DNA of 25,528 nucleotides from JBJHBY01 sp050485745 (GTDB lineage Bacteria; Pseudomonadota; Gammaproteobacteria; Pseudomonadales; CAMLJR01). Positions 1-7,034 of this stretch are shown one piece after another. The stretch's first letter is position 1, and the number at the start of each line of letters is the position of its first letter. A program made the position numbers and the translations under genes. The stretch is taken from the NCBI GenBank assembly GCA_050485745.1, contig JBJHBY010000015.1:1-25528 (forward strand), read 5' to 3'. Under the pieces are notes generated by a model that was given only the letters and a program-made list of their open reading frames with translations, searched no databases and had not been told where the DNA came from.

Positions 1-1
1 G

Positions 2-91
2 GTTTACACCCACCTGGATTTCCAGCACCTGGCAAGAGTCTACGACCAGGCTCATCCCCGTGCCGGGCGGCGCCGACGCGACGGGGATTGA
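2..91 (+). CDS. xerC: Tyrosine recombinase XerC, C-terminal end (partial)
   Basis: Only the last 29 codons are in the window, entering from the left edge in frame 2 and stopping at TGA 89-91. The visible peptide contains HLDFQHLARVYDQAHPRA, which is the conserved tail of XerC, including the catalytic Tyr of the TH.D.QHL box (the Y in 'VYTHLDFQHL'). XerC acts with XerD at dif to resolve chromosome dimers in the cytoplasm. The following gene is a YigB-type phosphatase, the same neighbour as in E. coli (xerC-yigB) and Pseudomonas, which supports the call. The extreme C-terminus (GRRRRDGD) is more basic than I remember for Pseudomonas. Seen: the peptide and stop. Family knowledge: function and synteny. 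Confidence 0.88.
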   Translation, partial: VYTHLDFQHLARVYDQAHPRAGRRRRDGD

Positions 92-99
92 GCCAAGGG

Positions 100-131
100 T
101 TCCGCGCAACTCCGCCAGTATTTCCAAGGCG
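100..131 (+). repeat. Copy A of a diverged 32-nt dispersed repeat
   Basis: This stretch, just after the xerC stop, matches 12125-12156 at 27 of 32 positions by eye, without gaps; the shared core is GCCAGTATTTC followed by an AAGG-type run. A further GCCGGGCG word lies about 40 nt upstream in both copies, so the repeat may span about 70 nt. Unlike the second copy, no complementary left arm is visible here. Both copies sit directly downstream of a gene, as REP/MITE-like elements often do. Identity as a named element is not claimed. Confidence 0.5.
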
Positions 132-132
132 T

Positions 133-166
133 GCATGCAAACAGGAAGGGATGCCTGTTTGCATGC
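133..166 (+). repeat. Perfect 13-bp inverted repeat (hairpin) between xerC and yigB
   Basis: GCATGCAAACAGG at 133-145 is exactly complementary to 154-166, with an 8-nt loop. There is no T-run after it, so it is not a canonical rho-independent terminator. It ends 37 nt before the yigB-like start codon. It could stabilise the xerC mRNA end, act as a terminator in the opposite direction, be a repeat-element remnant, or modulate expression of the downstream gene. Confidence 0.6.
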
Positions 167-202
167 CAGGTTAATAATAAGCAGCACAGGAAGTTATCGG
201 CC

Positions 203-937
203 ATGCCCAGCCACAAACGCAGCCCGGTACGCGTCGTCACCTTTGATCTGGACGATACCCTGTGGGATCTGACGCCGGTGCTGTTGCGCGCGGAGCGGCT
301 CTGTTGGGAGTGGCTGGTCCGGCGCTGCCCGGAGCTGGGTCTGCACTTCAGTATCGAGGCGCTGCGTGAACTCAAGGCCGGCCTGGTCGCGCAGCAGCCC
401 GAGTTGCTGCACCAGATCAGCCAGCAGCGCCTTCTCACTCTGGAGGTGGCACTGGCGCAGAGTGGCTGTGAGCCGTCCGTGGTGCGGCAGCTGGCCCGCG
501 AGGCGTTTGAGGTGTTTCTGCTCGCCCGGCACGAGGTGACATTCTTTGACGATGCCCTGGAGGTACTGGCGGCATTGAGTCGCGACTACACTCTGGGTGC
601 GCTGACCAATGGCAATGCGGATGTCGAGCGCCTGGGGCTGGCCCGCTATTTTGACTTTGCTCTGGCTGCGGAGCAGGTCAATGCCAGCAAGCCTGCGCCA
701 GACCTGTTCCTTGCCGCGATGGCTCGCACCGGTGTCGATGCACCCGGTATGGTGCACGTCGGGGATCATATCGAAAACGATGTGCGGGCGGCGCAACGGC
801 TGGGTATCGCCGCGGTCTGGGTCAATCTTGATGGTCAGGTTTGGCCGGGGCCGGACGGGCCGGCGGCGGAGGTGCGGTCCCTGCGCGCGTTGCCGGAGAC
901 CATCGCCGCCCTGGGCGCGGGGCCGGGGCGGCACTGA
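203..937 (+). CDS. yigB: HAD-superfamily hydrolase, YigB-like phosphatase
   Basis: A 244-residue HAD phosphatase. Motif I is DLDDTLWD (Asp15 nucleophile, Asp17), motif II is the Thr135/Asn136 pair in LTNGNA, motif III is Lys163 in ASKP, and motif IV is HVGDHIENDV (Asp188, Asp193). YigB of E. coli (about 238 aa) dephosphorylates 5-amino-6-(5-phosphoribitylamino)uracil in riboflavin synthesis; the DLDDTL(Y/W)D start, ALTNGNA and position after xerC all fit. ATG 203 is chosen because AGGAAG (188-193) sits 9 nt upstream and the HAD core begins soon after. An in-frame ATG at 131 would run through the hairpin and lacks such a site. Other HAD substrates (small phosphorylated metabolites) remain possible. 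The gene converges on the sutA-like gene with a 36-nt spacer. Confidence 0.85.
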   Translation: MPSHKRSPVRVVTFDLDDTLWDLTPVLLRAERLCWEWLVRRCPELGLHFSIEALRELKAGLVAQQPELLHQISQQRLLTLEVALAQSGCEPSVVRQLAREAFEVFLLARHEVTFFDDALEVLAALSRDYTLGALTNGNADVERLGLARYFDFALAAEQVNASKPAPDLFLAAMARTGVDAPGMVHVGDHIENDVRAAQRLGIAAVWVNLDGQVWPGPDGPAAEVRSLRALPETIAALGAGPGRH

Positions 938-944
938 TGGCGGG

Positions 945-966
945 ATGGCCGCACATGCACGGCCAT
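945..966. terminator. Short stem-loop in the yigB/sutA convergent spacer
   Basis: ATGGCCG (945-951) pairs perfectly with CGGCCAT (960-966) around an 8-nt loop, and it lies between the stops of two convergent genes. There is no clear T-tract on either side, so a bidirectional terminator role is only a guess from its position. Confidence 0.3.
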
Positions 967-973
967 GCCGGAT

Positions 974-1318
974 TCAGAGCGGTGTACTGCCGTAATCGGT
1001 GACGGGTTTGCGTGGGGGCTCTGTTGCGAAGCCCGGTTCCACGACCTGGATGCGGCCGCCGCGAGCCAGAAAGCTCTCGATGTCCTGTGCCATTTGTTCA
1101 CGCAGCCGCTGCCGTGAAGCCACGGTGTGGGCTTCGATCGAGTCGTCAGTCGGGGCCTGGCGAGCGGCGCGGCGGGGCTTGGTTGCGACCACCTCCGTGT
1201 CGTCTTCCTCGTCCAGATCCTCGCTCAGCTCCAGATCGGCCGCTCCACCATCAACGACGGCTTCATCATCTTCGAGCTCTTCAATGTCATTGCTTTCTTC
1301 ACGAATTGCCTTGGCCAT
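974..1318 (-). CDS. sutA: SutA-like RNA-polymerase-associated acidic protein
   Basis: A 114-residue protein. Residues about 8-45 are almost entirely acidic (runs of Asp/Glu, no fold expected). A basic patch RRAAR follows, then a helical, conserved part (about 65-88, ending EQMAQDIESFLARGG), and a tail EPPRKPVTDYGSTPL. The Pseudomonas slow-growth regulator SutA has the same architecture, with a matching 'EEFLSRGGKV.EIEPN...PPKKPDSKYGSRP' ending as I recall it. SutA binds RNA polymerase and favours rRNA and maintenance transcription in starved cells. ATG 1318 is preferred over ATG 1324 because GGGAG lies 6 nt before it. Its nearness to xerC-yigB also matches Pseudomonas. Recognition is from memory of the family, not a search. 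Confidence 0.75.
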   Translation of the reverse strand: MAKAIREESNDIEELEDDEAVVDGGAADLELSEDLDEEDDTEVVATKPRRAARQAPTDDSIEAHTVASRQRLREQMAQDIESFLARGGRIQVVEPGFATEPPRKPVTDYGSTPL

Positions 1319-1375
1319 CACCATCTCCCAGAGGAGTAAAAATCGCGCGCGGAATTGCGCTTGATGACAGCGATA

Positions 1376-1403
1376 GTTATAGATGAAACTCATCACAGGG
1401 CAA
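1376..1403 (-). promoter_or_regulatory. Candidate sigma-70 promoter of the sutA-like gene
   Basis: Read on the minus strand, TTGCCC (1403-1398, 4/6 to the -35 consensus), a 16-nt spacer and TATAAC (1381-1376, 5/6 to the -10) precede the gene by about 58 nt. This part of the spacer is noticeably AT-rich compared with its surroundings. Not tested; by eye only. Confidence 0.4.
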
Positions 1404-1489
1404 TACGTGGATTTCCGGTTTTTAAGATTTTTTCGTTCTAATTCGTCTGGATTTTGCCCGTCTGCTTATAACCAACTCGAGGCTTCGTC

Positions 1490-2230
1490 GTGTCGGCAGC
1501 ACGCTTGTCATCCTCCCGACCAGCGGTTGCGGTCAGTGCCTGTCTCGCTGGCATGGCGGTGCGTTATGACGGCGGCGACAAGCGCCATGAGGGAGTGCTC
1601 GCCGAATTGCCGGAGCGGCTGCAGTTGCTGCCGGTATGCCCCGAAGTCAATGCGGGCCTGCCGGTGCCAAGGCCGCCGGTGCAGCTGGTGGTGGAGCGTG
1701 GTGTGACCCGTGTACTGGGGCGGGATGATCCGACCCTGGACGTGACGCTGGCATTGCGCGCCACGGCGGCGGCCACCCTGCGTGACCTGCTGCGGCAGCA
1801 CCCCCTCTGTGGCTGGATCTGGCAGAGCCGGTCGCCGAGCTGTGGCCTCGGCAGCACGCCCAGATTCAACGCCGCGGGCGCGGCACTGAGGTCCGGAAAT
1901 GGTATCCAGGCGGGGTACGTGGCGAGGTACTACCCCTGGTTGCTGTGTGTCGAGGATGACGAGCTGATCACCGCCGCGGACTGCGCCCGCTTCGCACGGG
2001 CTTGCGAGCTGCTGTTCGACGTGGTGTATCAGCAGCCGCAACGGCCGCTGCTGGACTTTCGCGAGCGCCATCGTGCCATTTGGGAGCACCTGCCGGCGCC
2101 CGCCATCGCACGCCTCGAACGCTTGCGCCAGCTCGGTCGCCGACGCCTGTGGGCGGGGCTGCTGGCGCGCTGGCTGTGGCGGCAGGGTGGAGTGGATCAG
2201 CTACCCTCGAGTTCTTCCCAGCGGGCGTAG
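1490..2230 (+). CDS. DUF523 (YbbK-like) family protein
   Basis: A 246-residue protein. Residues 13-165 carry the DUF523 hallmarks: VSACLAG.AVRYDGG (Cys18), PVCPEVNAGLPVPRPP (Cys50) and SRSPSCGLGSTP (Cys118). The conserved cysteines suggest metal or cluster binding or redox activity; no biochemical role is established that I know of. The remaining about 80 residues form a basic, Arg/Leu-rich helical tail that is longer than in plain DUF523 proteins (about 150-160 aa) but shorter than the DUF1722 domain sometimes fused here. The start is GTG 1490, with GAGG at 1479-1482. The last 34 nt overlap the 3' end of uup on the other strand. Confidence 0.8.
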   Translation: MSAARLSSSRPAVAVSACLAGMAVRYDGGDKRHEGVLAELPERLQLLPVCPEVNAGLPVPRPPVQLVVERGVTRVLGRDDPTLDVTLALRATAAATLRDLLRQHPLCGWIWQSRSPSCGLGSTPRFNAAGAALRSGNGIQAGYVARYYPWLLCVEDDELITAADCARFARACELLFDVVYQQPQRPLLDFRERHRAIWEHLPAPAIARLERLRQLGRRRLWAGLLARWLWRQGGVDQLPSSSSQRA

Positions 2231-4098
2231 GCTGTGGCCAGCTCCGCTTCGAGATCAGCCAGCTGCTGCTGTGCATCGCTGATGGCTTCCGCCGGGCCGC
2301 GAAAGAACGCCGGTTCCGACATCGCGGCGGCGAGGCGCGCCTGTTCCTGCTCCAGTTGCTCGATGCGCTCCGGCAGTGCCTCGAGTTCCCGCTGCGCCTT
2401 GTAGCCCAGTTTTCGCCTGGGGGCCGCGGCAGTCGCAGCAGCAGAGGCAGTGGCGGTTGTCACTGGCTTTGCGGAAGCTGCGCCGGAGCCGGAGCCGAGG
2501 GTCTGGGAAGTCGGGCGCTGGCGCAGCCAGTCACTGTAGCCGCCGACGTACTCTGCCACCCGGCCATCGCCCTCGAACACCAGGCAGCCGGTGACGACGT
2601 TGTCGAGAAAGGCGCGGTCGTGGGAGACCAGCAGCACCGTCCCCTCGAACTCCATCAGGCGCTCTTCCAGCAGTTCCAGGGTTTCCGCATCGAGATCGTT
2701 GGTGGGTTCGTCCAGGACCAGCAGGTTGGCGGGGCGGGCGAACAGGCGTGCCAGCAGCAGCCGGTTGCGCTCACCCCCCGAGAGGGTCTTCACCGGCTGG
2801 CGCGCGCGCTCGGGAGCAAACAGGAAGTCCGCCAGATAGCCCATGACATGCTGACGCCGGCCCTTGAGCTCCACGTAATCCGAGCCCTCGGCGACGTTGT
2901 CGCGCACGCTGCGCCCCAGATCGAGCCCGGCGCGCAGCTGGTCGAAGTAGGCGATATCGAGTCGCGTGCCGTGGCGCACGCTGCCTTGCTGCGGCGCCAG
3001 TTCTCCCAGCAACAGGCGCAACAGGGTGGACTTGCCGGCGCCATTCGGGCCGATGATACCGATCTTGTCGCCACGCTCCACCAGGCAGGAGAAATCCCGG
3101 ATCAGGGTGCGCCCATCGATGCTGAAGGACAGGTCCTGCGCTTCAATCACCTGGCGTCCGGAGGGCACCGCGGCCTGCAGTTCGAGGCGTGTGCGGCCCG
3201 TGCGCTCGCGGCGTTCGGCACGTTCGCGGCGCATCTGTTGCAGTGCGCGCACGCGGCCTTCATTGCGGGTGCGGCGCGCCTTGATGCCCTGGCGGATCCA
3301 GGCCTCTTCCTCGCCGAGGCGTTTGTCGAACAGGGCGTCGGCGCGCTCCTCGGCGTCCAGCAGGGCCTGCTTGCGTGCCAGGTAGGTGTCCCAGTCGCCG
3401 GGAAAGTCACTGACCCGGCCGCGATCCAGGTCGAGAATGCGCGTCGCCAGGCGGCGCAGGAAGGCGCGGTCGTGGGTCACGAACATCACCGCGCCGCGAA
3501 AGCCCAGCAGAAACTGCTCCAGCCACTCGATGGCGGCGATATCGAGGTGGTTGGTGGGTTCGTCGAGGAGCAGCAACTGGGGGTCGGTGACCAGTGCCCG
3601 GGCCAGCCAGACGCGGCGACGCATGCCTCCGGACAGTGCGCCGAAGGGGGCGCTGCCGTCCAGCTCCAGCCGCGACAGTGTGGCGCTGACCTGCTGGTGC
3701 AGCTGCCAGCCGTTTGCTGCCTCCAGGCGTGCCTGCAGGGCCTCAAGTTGTCCAAGCAGTGAGGCGTCGCTGGCCACGGCGGCGGTCAGGTGTTCGTACT
3801 CGGCGACCAGCGCGCCGGCCTCACCGAGGCCTTCGGCGACCACCTCGAAGACACTGCCCTGTACACCCTCGGGGACCTCCTGGTCGAGCCAGGCACAGCG
3901 CAGCCCATCCTGGCGGTCGATTTCGCCGGCATCCGGCTGCAGACTACCCAGCAGCAGGCGCATCAGGGTGGACTTGCCGGCGCCGTTGCGGCCCACCAGA
4001 GCGATGCGCTCGCCGTTGTCGATGCTGAATGTGACGCCACCGAGCAGTGGCGCGACACCGAAGGCGAGATGGATCTGACGCAGGTTGATCAGGGGCAT
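2197..4098 (-). CDS. uup: ABC-F family ATPase Uup
   Basis: A 633-residue soluble protein with two ABC domains and no membrane segments. Domain 1: Walker A GRNGAGKS (36-43), signature LSGGM (155-159), Walker B plus switch LLLLDEPTNHLD (175-186). The linker (about 240-305) contains WIRQGIKARRTRNEGRVRAL, nearly identical to E. coli Uup as I recall it. Domain 2: Walker A GPNGAGKS (350-357), LSGGE (439-443), LVLDEPTNDLD (460-470). After an Ala/Thr-rich tether, residues about 563-633 form the coiled-coil DNA-binding tail typical of Uup (E. coli 635 aa). Uup binds ribosomes and DNA and limits precise excision of transposons. It is the last gene of the minus-strand series, 35 nt after the glutaredoxin gene. 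ATG 4098 begins exactly at the family start; the longer upstream reading frame is antisense to nothing recognisable and is ignored. Confidence 0.93.
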   Translation of the reverse strand: MPLINLRQIHLAFGVAPLLGGVTFSIDNGERIALVGRNGAGKSTLMRLLLGSLQPDAGEIDRQDGLRCAWLDQEVPEGVQGSVFEVVAEGLGEAGALVAEYEHLTAAVASDASLLGQLEALQARLEAANGWQLHQQVSATLSRLELDGSAPFGALSGGMRRRVWLARALVTDPQLLLLDEPTNHLDIAAIEWLEQFLLGFRGAVMFVTHDRAFLRRLATRILDLDRGRVSDFPGDWDTYLARKQALLDAEERADALFDKRLGEEEAWIRQGIKARRTRNEGRVRALQQMRRERAERRERTGRTRLELQAAVPSGRQVIEAQDLSFSIDGRTLIRDFSCLVERGDKIGIIGPNGAGKSTLLRLLLGELAPQQGSVRHGTRLDIAYFDQLRAGLDLGRSVRDNVAEGSDYVELKGRRQHVMGYLADFLFAPERARQPVKTLSGGERNRLLLARLFARPANLLVLDEPTNDLDAETLELLEERLMEFEGTVLLVSHDRAFLDNVVTGCLVFEGDGRVAEYVGGYSDWLRQRPTSQTLGSGSGAASAKPVTTATASAAATAAAPRRKLGYKAQRELEALPERIEQLEQEQARLAAAMSEPAFFRGPAEAISDAQQQLADLEAELATAYARWEELEGS

Positions 4099-4133
4099 GG
4101 GTTGACCGTATGGGGAATCGGGTGTGGAGGAGC

Positions 4134-4514
4134 TCAGTCGGCGTCCTGTTTGCCGCGCCGTGCTTCGACGTCGCTCAGGGCCCGGCGCAGTGCGGCGGGG
4201 GCGAAGCCGTGCAATACATCGTCGCCGACGCGAATCAGGGGCACGCCCTGGCCGCCGAGTTCGGCAAAGGCCTGGCGCGCCGCGGGGGATTTTTCGATAT
4301 CGTGCTCGGCGTAGGGAACGCCCGCATCGTCGAGGTAGCGACGGGCGCGATCGCAGTAGTTGCACCAGGCCGTCACATAGAGGCTGACATCCCCTGGCTC
4401 CACTTCGGCGTCCAGCGGATTCAGCAAGAGTTCCAGGCGCCAGAGATTCTGGCTGGCGATGAAGCCGAACACAAGTACCAGCAACAGGATGACATTGCGG
4501 TTCTTAGTGTCCAC
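4134..4514 (-). CDS. Membrane-anchored glutaredoxin-like protein
   Basis: A 126-residue protein with an N-terminal hydrophobic segment (about 8-20, ILLLVLVFGFIAS) followed by a glutaredoxin fold: beta strand SLYVTAW, active site Cys51-Asn-Tyr-Cys54, cis-proline VP at 91-92, and a GxxV-type end (DDVLHGF). It probably reduces disulfides or handles glutathione-mixed disulfides; whether the domain faces the cytoplasm or periplasm is not decided by the sequence. The start is taken as GTG 4514, which overlaps the last codons of the DUF502 gene by 11 nt, so translation is probably coupled. No ATG is available before the hydrophobic segment without running deep into the upstream gene. Uup lies 35 nt downstream. 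Confidence 0.75.
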   Translation of the reverse strand: MDTKNRNVILLLVLVFGFIASQNLWRLELLLNPLDAEVEPGDVSLYVTAWCNYCDRARRYLDDAGVPYAEHDIEKSPAARQAFAELGGQGVPLIRVGDDVLHGFAPAALRRALSDVEARRGKQDAD

Positions 4515-5163
4515 CGCGCTCCTCCTCCCGTATCGCCTGAGCGACCGAGTCGACGCGACGGCCGCTGAGCATCGCATGGGTGCCGGCGCCACAGGAAATA
4601 ACGGTCTTGAGTGCTTCATCCACCTTGACCGAGGGCAGCAGCTCGACCTGCTCCGGAGGCAGGTGAAAGATGAGACCGGAGGTCGGGTTGGGGCCGGTGG
4701 GCATGAAGACGGTGAACCAGCCGTTGTCGTGCCGGCTGGTAACAATGGCGGTGACGCGGGTTTCGACGCTGCCGCCAAACAGTTGCACCAGGGCGACCTC
4801 GCCGCGACCGAAAGTGGATTCCGGGTCGCCGAGCAACTGGTTGATGATGTCCTTGACCAGGCGGTAGCCCGGGGCGTAGCGGGCATAATAGTGATCGCAG
4901 CGGTTATGCAGCCAGCGGCCCATGCCGGTCGAGGTAATGGTGCCAAGCAGAAAGCAGAGCCCGAGGATCAGCAACAGGGTGGCGAGGTCCACGCCCAGGG
5001 GAGACAGTGCTGTGCGTTCCACGATCGGTGTGGTGATGGGGGAGATCATCGAGCGCAGGGAGCGGAATACCCAGCTGAAAATCAGGAACAGGATGACCGC
5101 CGGTGCGATCACCAGCAGGCCGCCGATCACCGCCTGCTTGACGAAGTGCTGCACGCGCTGCAT
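4504..5163 (-). CDS. DUF502 family membrane protein
   Basis: A 219-residue protein with two strong membrane segments (about 12-34 and 58-80) and a C-terminal soluble domain. Typical DUF502 features are the N-terminal 'F..G......P...T.......', the middle YRLVKDIINQLLGD and the PTGPNPTSGLIFHLP segment (about 153-167). The family is found in many bacteria and has no agreed function. An ATG at 5163 is preceded by CAGGACT-type purines (about 8 nt upstream). The gene lies 78 nt after an SDR gene and overlaps the glutaredoxin start by 11 nt. Confidence 0.85.
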   Translation of the reverse strand: MQRVQHFVKQAVIGGLLVIAPAVILFLIFSWVFRSLRSMISPITTPIVERTALSPLGVDLATLLLILGLCFLLGTITSTGMGRWLHNRCDHYYARYAPGYRLVKDIINQLLGDPESTFGRGEVALVQLFGGSVETRVTAIVTSRHDNGWFTVFMPTGPNPTSGLIFHLPPEQVELLPSVKVDEALKTVISCGAGTHAMLSGRRVDSVAQAIREEERGGH

Positions 5164-5241
5164 GGGTCTGAAGTCCTGCGAGAGGGGCTTCTATGGTAAA
5201 CGAAGGCTGCAGCGGGGTGCGAGCGTACGGCGGACTGGTGA

Positions 5242-6021
5242 TCAGCTGCCCCGCAGCGGTGCGAGCAGGGCCGAGGCACCCCCATCGGCGACCAGGGCGG
5301 CGCCATTGACGAAGCTGGCGTCGTCACTGACGAGAAAGGCGATACAGGCTGCCATTTCCTCGGGGGTACCGAAGCGGCCTGGAATCAGTCCCTGCTCGTA
5401 GCCGACCCGTCCACCCGGGCCGTGTTCCGCCCAGTCCAGCATCGCCGGCGTCGCAATGGAGCCCGGCACCAGGCAGTTGACGCGGATGTTGCGGTCGAGA
5501 TTTTCCAGGGCCGCGGTCTGGGTCAGGTGAATCACCCCCGCCTTGCAGGCACCGTAGGCACCCATGCCGGGAGAGCCGAGCAGGCCAGCCCCGGAGCTGA
5601 CGTTGACGATGGTGCCGCTGCCGCGGGGGCGCATGTGCCGCAGGGCGGCGCGCAGGCCGAAGAACACGCTGTCCAGGTTGACCGAGACCAGTGCCCGCCA
5701 CTGGGCGTCATCCAGGTCCCCCAGGGCACCGCCCAGGGTGAGGCCGACGTTGTTGACCAGGATATCGAGCTGCCCCCGGGTGGTGACGACATCGGCAATA
5801 AGGGCCTCGATGGCGGCGGCATCGCGCACGTCGCAGGTCCGTGCCAGTCCTTCAACCAGGCCTGCGGTGCTTTCCGCCGCATGGCCGTGGATGTCGACGC
5901 AGACCAGCCGCGCGCCCTCCTCATACAGGCGCAGGGCGGTGGCGCGGCCGATGCCGGAGCCGGCGCCGGTGACCACCGCGACGCGCCCGTTCAGGCGCCC
6001 TTGGGGACGTCCTTCGTTCAT
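5242..6021 (-). CDS. Short-chain dehydrogenase/reductase (SDR), NAD-type
   Basis: A 259-residue classical SDR. Glycine motif TGAGSGIG (18-25), NNVG (90-93), catalytic Ser near 142-143, Tyr156 and Lys160 (YGACK), and PGSIATP after the active site. Asp43 at the end of beta-2 (VDIHG) points to NAD(H) rather than NADP(H). The substrate cannot be read from sequence; C-terminal ADGGASALL is the common family end. It lies 27 nt after the second SDR and was probably transcribed with it. Family membership is certain; specific function is unknown. Confidence 0.85.
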   Translation of the reverse strand: MNEGRPQGRLNGRVAVVTGAGSGIGRATALRLYEEGARLVCVDIHGHAAESTAGLVEGLARTCDVRDAAAIEALIADVVTTRGQLDILVNNVGLTLGGALGDLDDAQWRALVSVNLDSVFFGLRAALRHMRPRGSGTIVNVSSGAGLLGSPGMGAYGACKAGVIHLTQTAALENLDRNIRVNCLVPGSIATPAMLDWAEHGPGGRVGYEQGLIPGRFGTPEEMAACIAFLVSDDASFVNGAALVADGGASALLAPLRGS

Positions 6022-6048
6022 CGTGATCTCCGCCAGTGACCGCTGGGG

Positions 6049-6876
6049 TCAGGGCATATACACGCCGCCGCTGACACTGACCAGGTGCCCGGTGACAAAG
6101 GAGGAGACATCCGAGGCAAAATACAGTGCGAGGTTGGCGATATCCTCCGGACGACCGACGCGTTTGATCGGCTGGTTGCTCATGTTGAACAGTGAGCCCG
6201 CCTCGGCCTGGGCGCGCATCTGCTCCGGCGTACCGAAGTTCTGGTAGCCGAAGCGGCGCCAGAAGCTGTTGTCCGAAACCTGGTCTTCTTCCCAGGGCAC
6301 GATCCAGCCCGGGGCGATGGCATTGACCCGCACCCCGGATTCGGCCCATTCGTAGGCCAGCCCCTTGGTCAGGGAGTTGACGTAGCCCTTGGTGCCGCCA
6401 TAGTGCGCCACGTGGTTCGCCGCCTCTCCCAGCAAGGAGGAGTTGGAGGTGATGTTGACGATGGAGCCCTGCCCCCGCTCCAGCATATGCCGGCCCACGG
6501 CCTGGCAGCCATTCACCACGCCCCAGATATTGAGGTTGATTTCCCACTCCATGGACTCGCGGGTCTGATCGACGAAGGCGCAGGGCTGGTGCACGCCACC
6601 GGAGTTGTTGACCAGCACATCGATGCTGCCGAACCGCTCCAGGGTCTCGGCCACGAGCCGGTCCACCGCGCCGCGGTCGGTGACATCAGTGCCGGCGACA
6701 TGGATATCCCCGGGCAGATCCCGGCCGGCGGCGGCAACTGCCTCGCCCTTGGCGGTATCCCGGGCCGCGATCACCACGTGGCAGCCCTCCGCGGCGAAAG
6801 CCAGGCTGATGCCGCGGCCGATACCGCCGTTGCCCCCGGTGACAATCACCGTTTTGCCCGCCAGCCCAAGTTCCAT
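6049..6876 (-). CDS. Short-chain dehydrogenase/reductase (SDR), NADP-type
   Basis: A 275-residue classical SDR and the first gene of the minus-strand series. TGGNGGIG (13-20), NNSGG (90-94), Ser around 143-146, Tyr159-x3-Lys163 (YGGTK), PGWI. Arg39 at the end of beta-2 (AARD) suggests NADP(H), in contrast to the neighbouring SDR. Between PGW (189-191) and the final strand there is an unusually long substrate loop (about 195-240) rich in Asn, Phe and Gln. A GAGG site (6884-6887 on the other strand) precedes ATG 6876 and a good promoter lies upstream. The substrate is unknown. Confidence 0.85.
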   Translation of the reverse strand: MELGLAGKTVIVTGGNGGIGRGISLAFAAEGCHVVIAARDTAKGEAVAAAGRDLPGDIHVAGTDVTDRGAVDRLVAETLERFGSIDVLVNNSGGVHQPCAFVDQTRESMEWEINLNIWGVVNGCQAVGRHMLERGQGSIVNITSNSSLLGEAANHVAHYGGTKGYVNSLTKGLAYEWAESGVRVNAIAPGWIVPWEEDQVSDNSFWRRFGYQNFGTPEQMRAQAEAGSLFNMSNQPIKRVGRPEDIANLALYFASDVSSFVTGHLVSVSGGVYMP

Positions 6877-6916
6877 GTTGCTACCTCACAGATGAACGGT
6901 TGATTTTGATGGGACG

Positions 6917-6945
6917 AGTGTCCTAAAACGGGGGCGGTCTGTCAA
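6917..6945 (-). promoter_or_regulatory. Candidate sigma-70 promoter for the SDR-DUF502-grx-uup series
   Basis: On the minus strand a perfect -35 TTGACA (6945-6940) is followed by a 17-nt spacer and GACACT (6922-6917), a 3/6 -10. It lies about 40 nt before ATG 6876, in the divergent spacer with the haem-protein gene. The -35 match and spacing are good, the -10 is weak. Confidence 0.42.
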
Positions 6946-7034
6946 CTGCGGCGCCCTGCCACGTTGCCCGTCGCGGCGGTATCGGCGATAGTCCCTGAAA
7001 ACAGCCCCCCGAAAACCGCCCCGGAGCTCACCTG

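Noticed and set aside
131..202. Longer YigB starting at ATG 131
   Set aside because: The extension lies in a perfect hairpin and lacks a ribosome site; AGGAAG serves ATG 203.
1444..1472. TATAAC (1467-1472) as promoter of the DUF523 gene
   Set aside because: No reasonable -35 at 16-18 nt, and the start site would fall inside the ribosome site.
2002..3762. 586-codon open frame on the plus strand antisense to uup
   Set aside because: It has no recognisable domain and is fully explained as a shadow of the high-GC uup gene.
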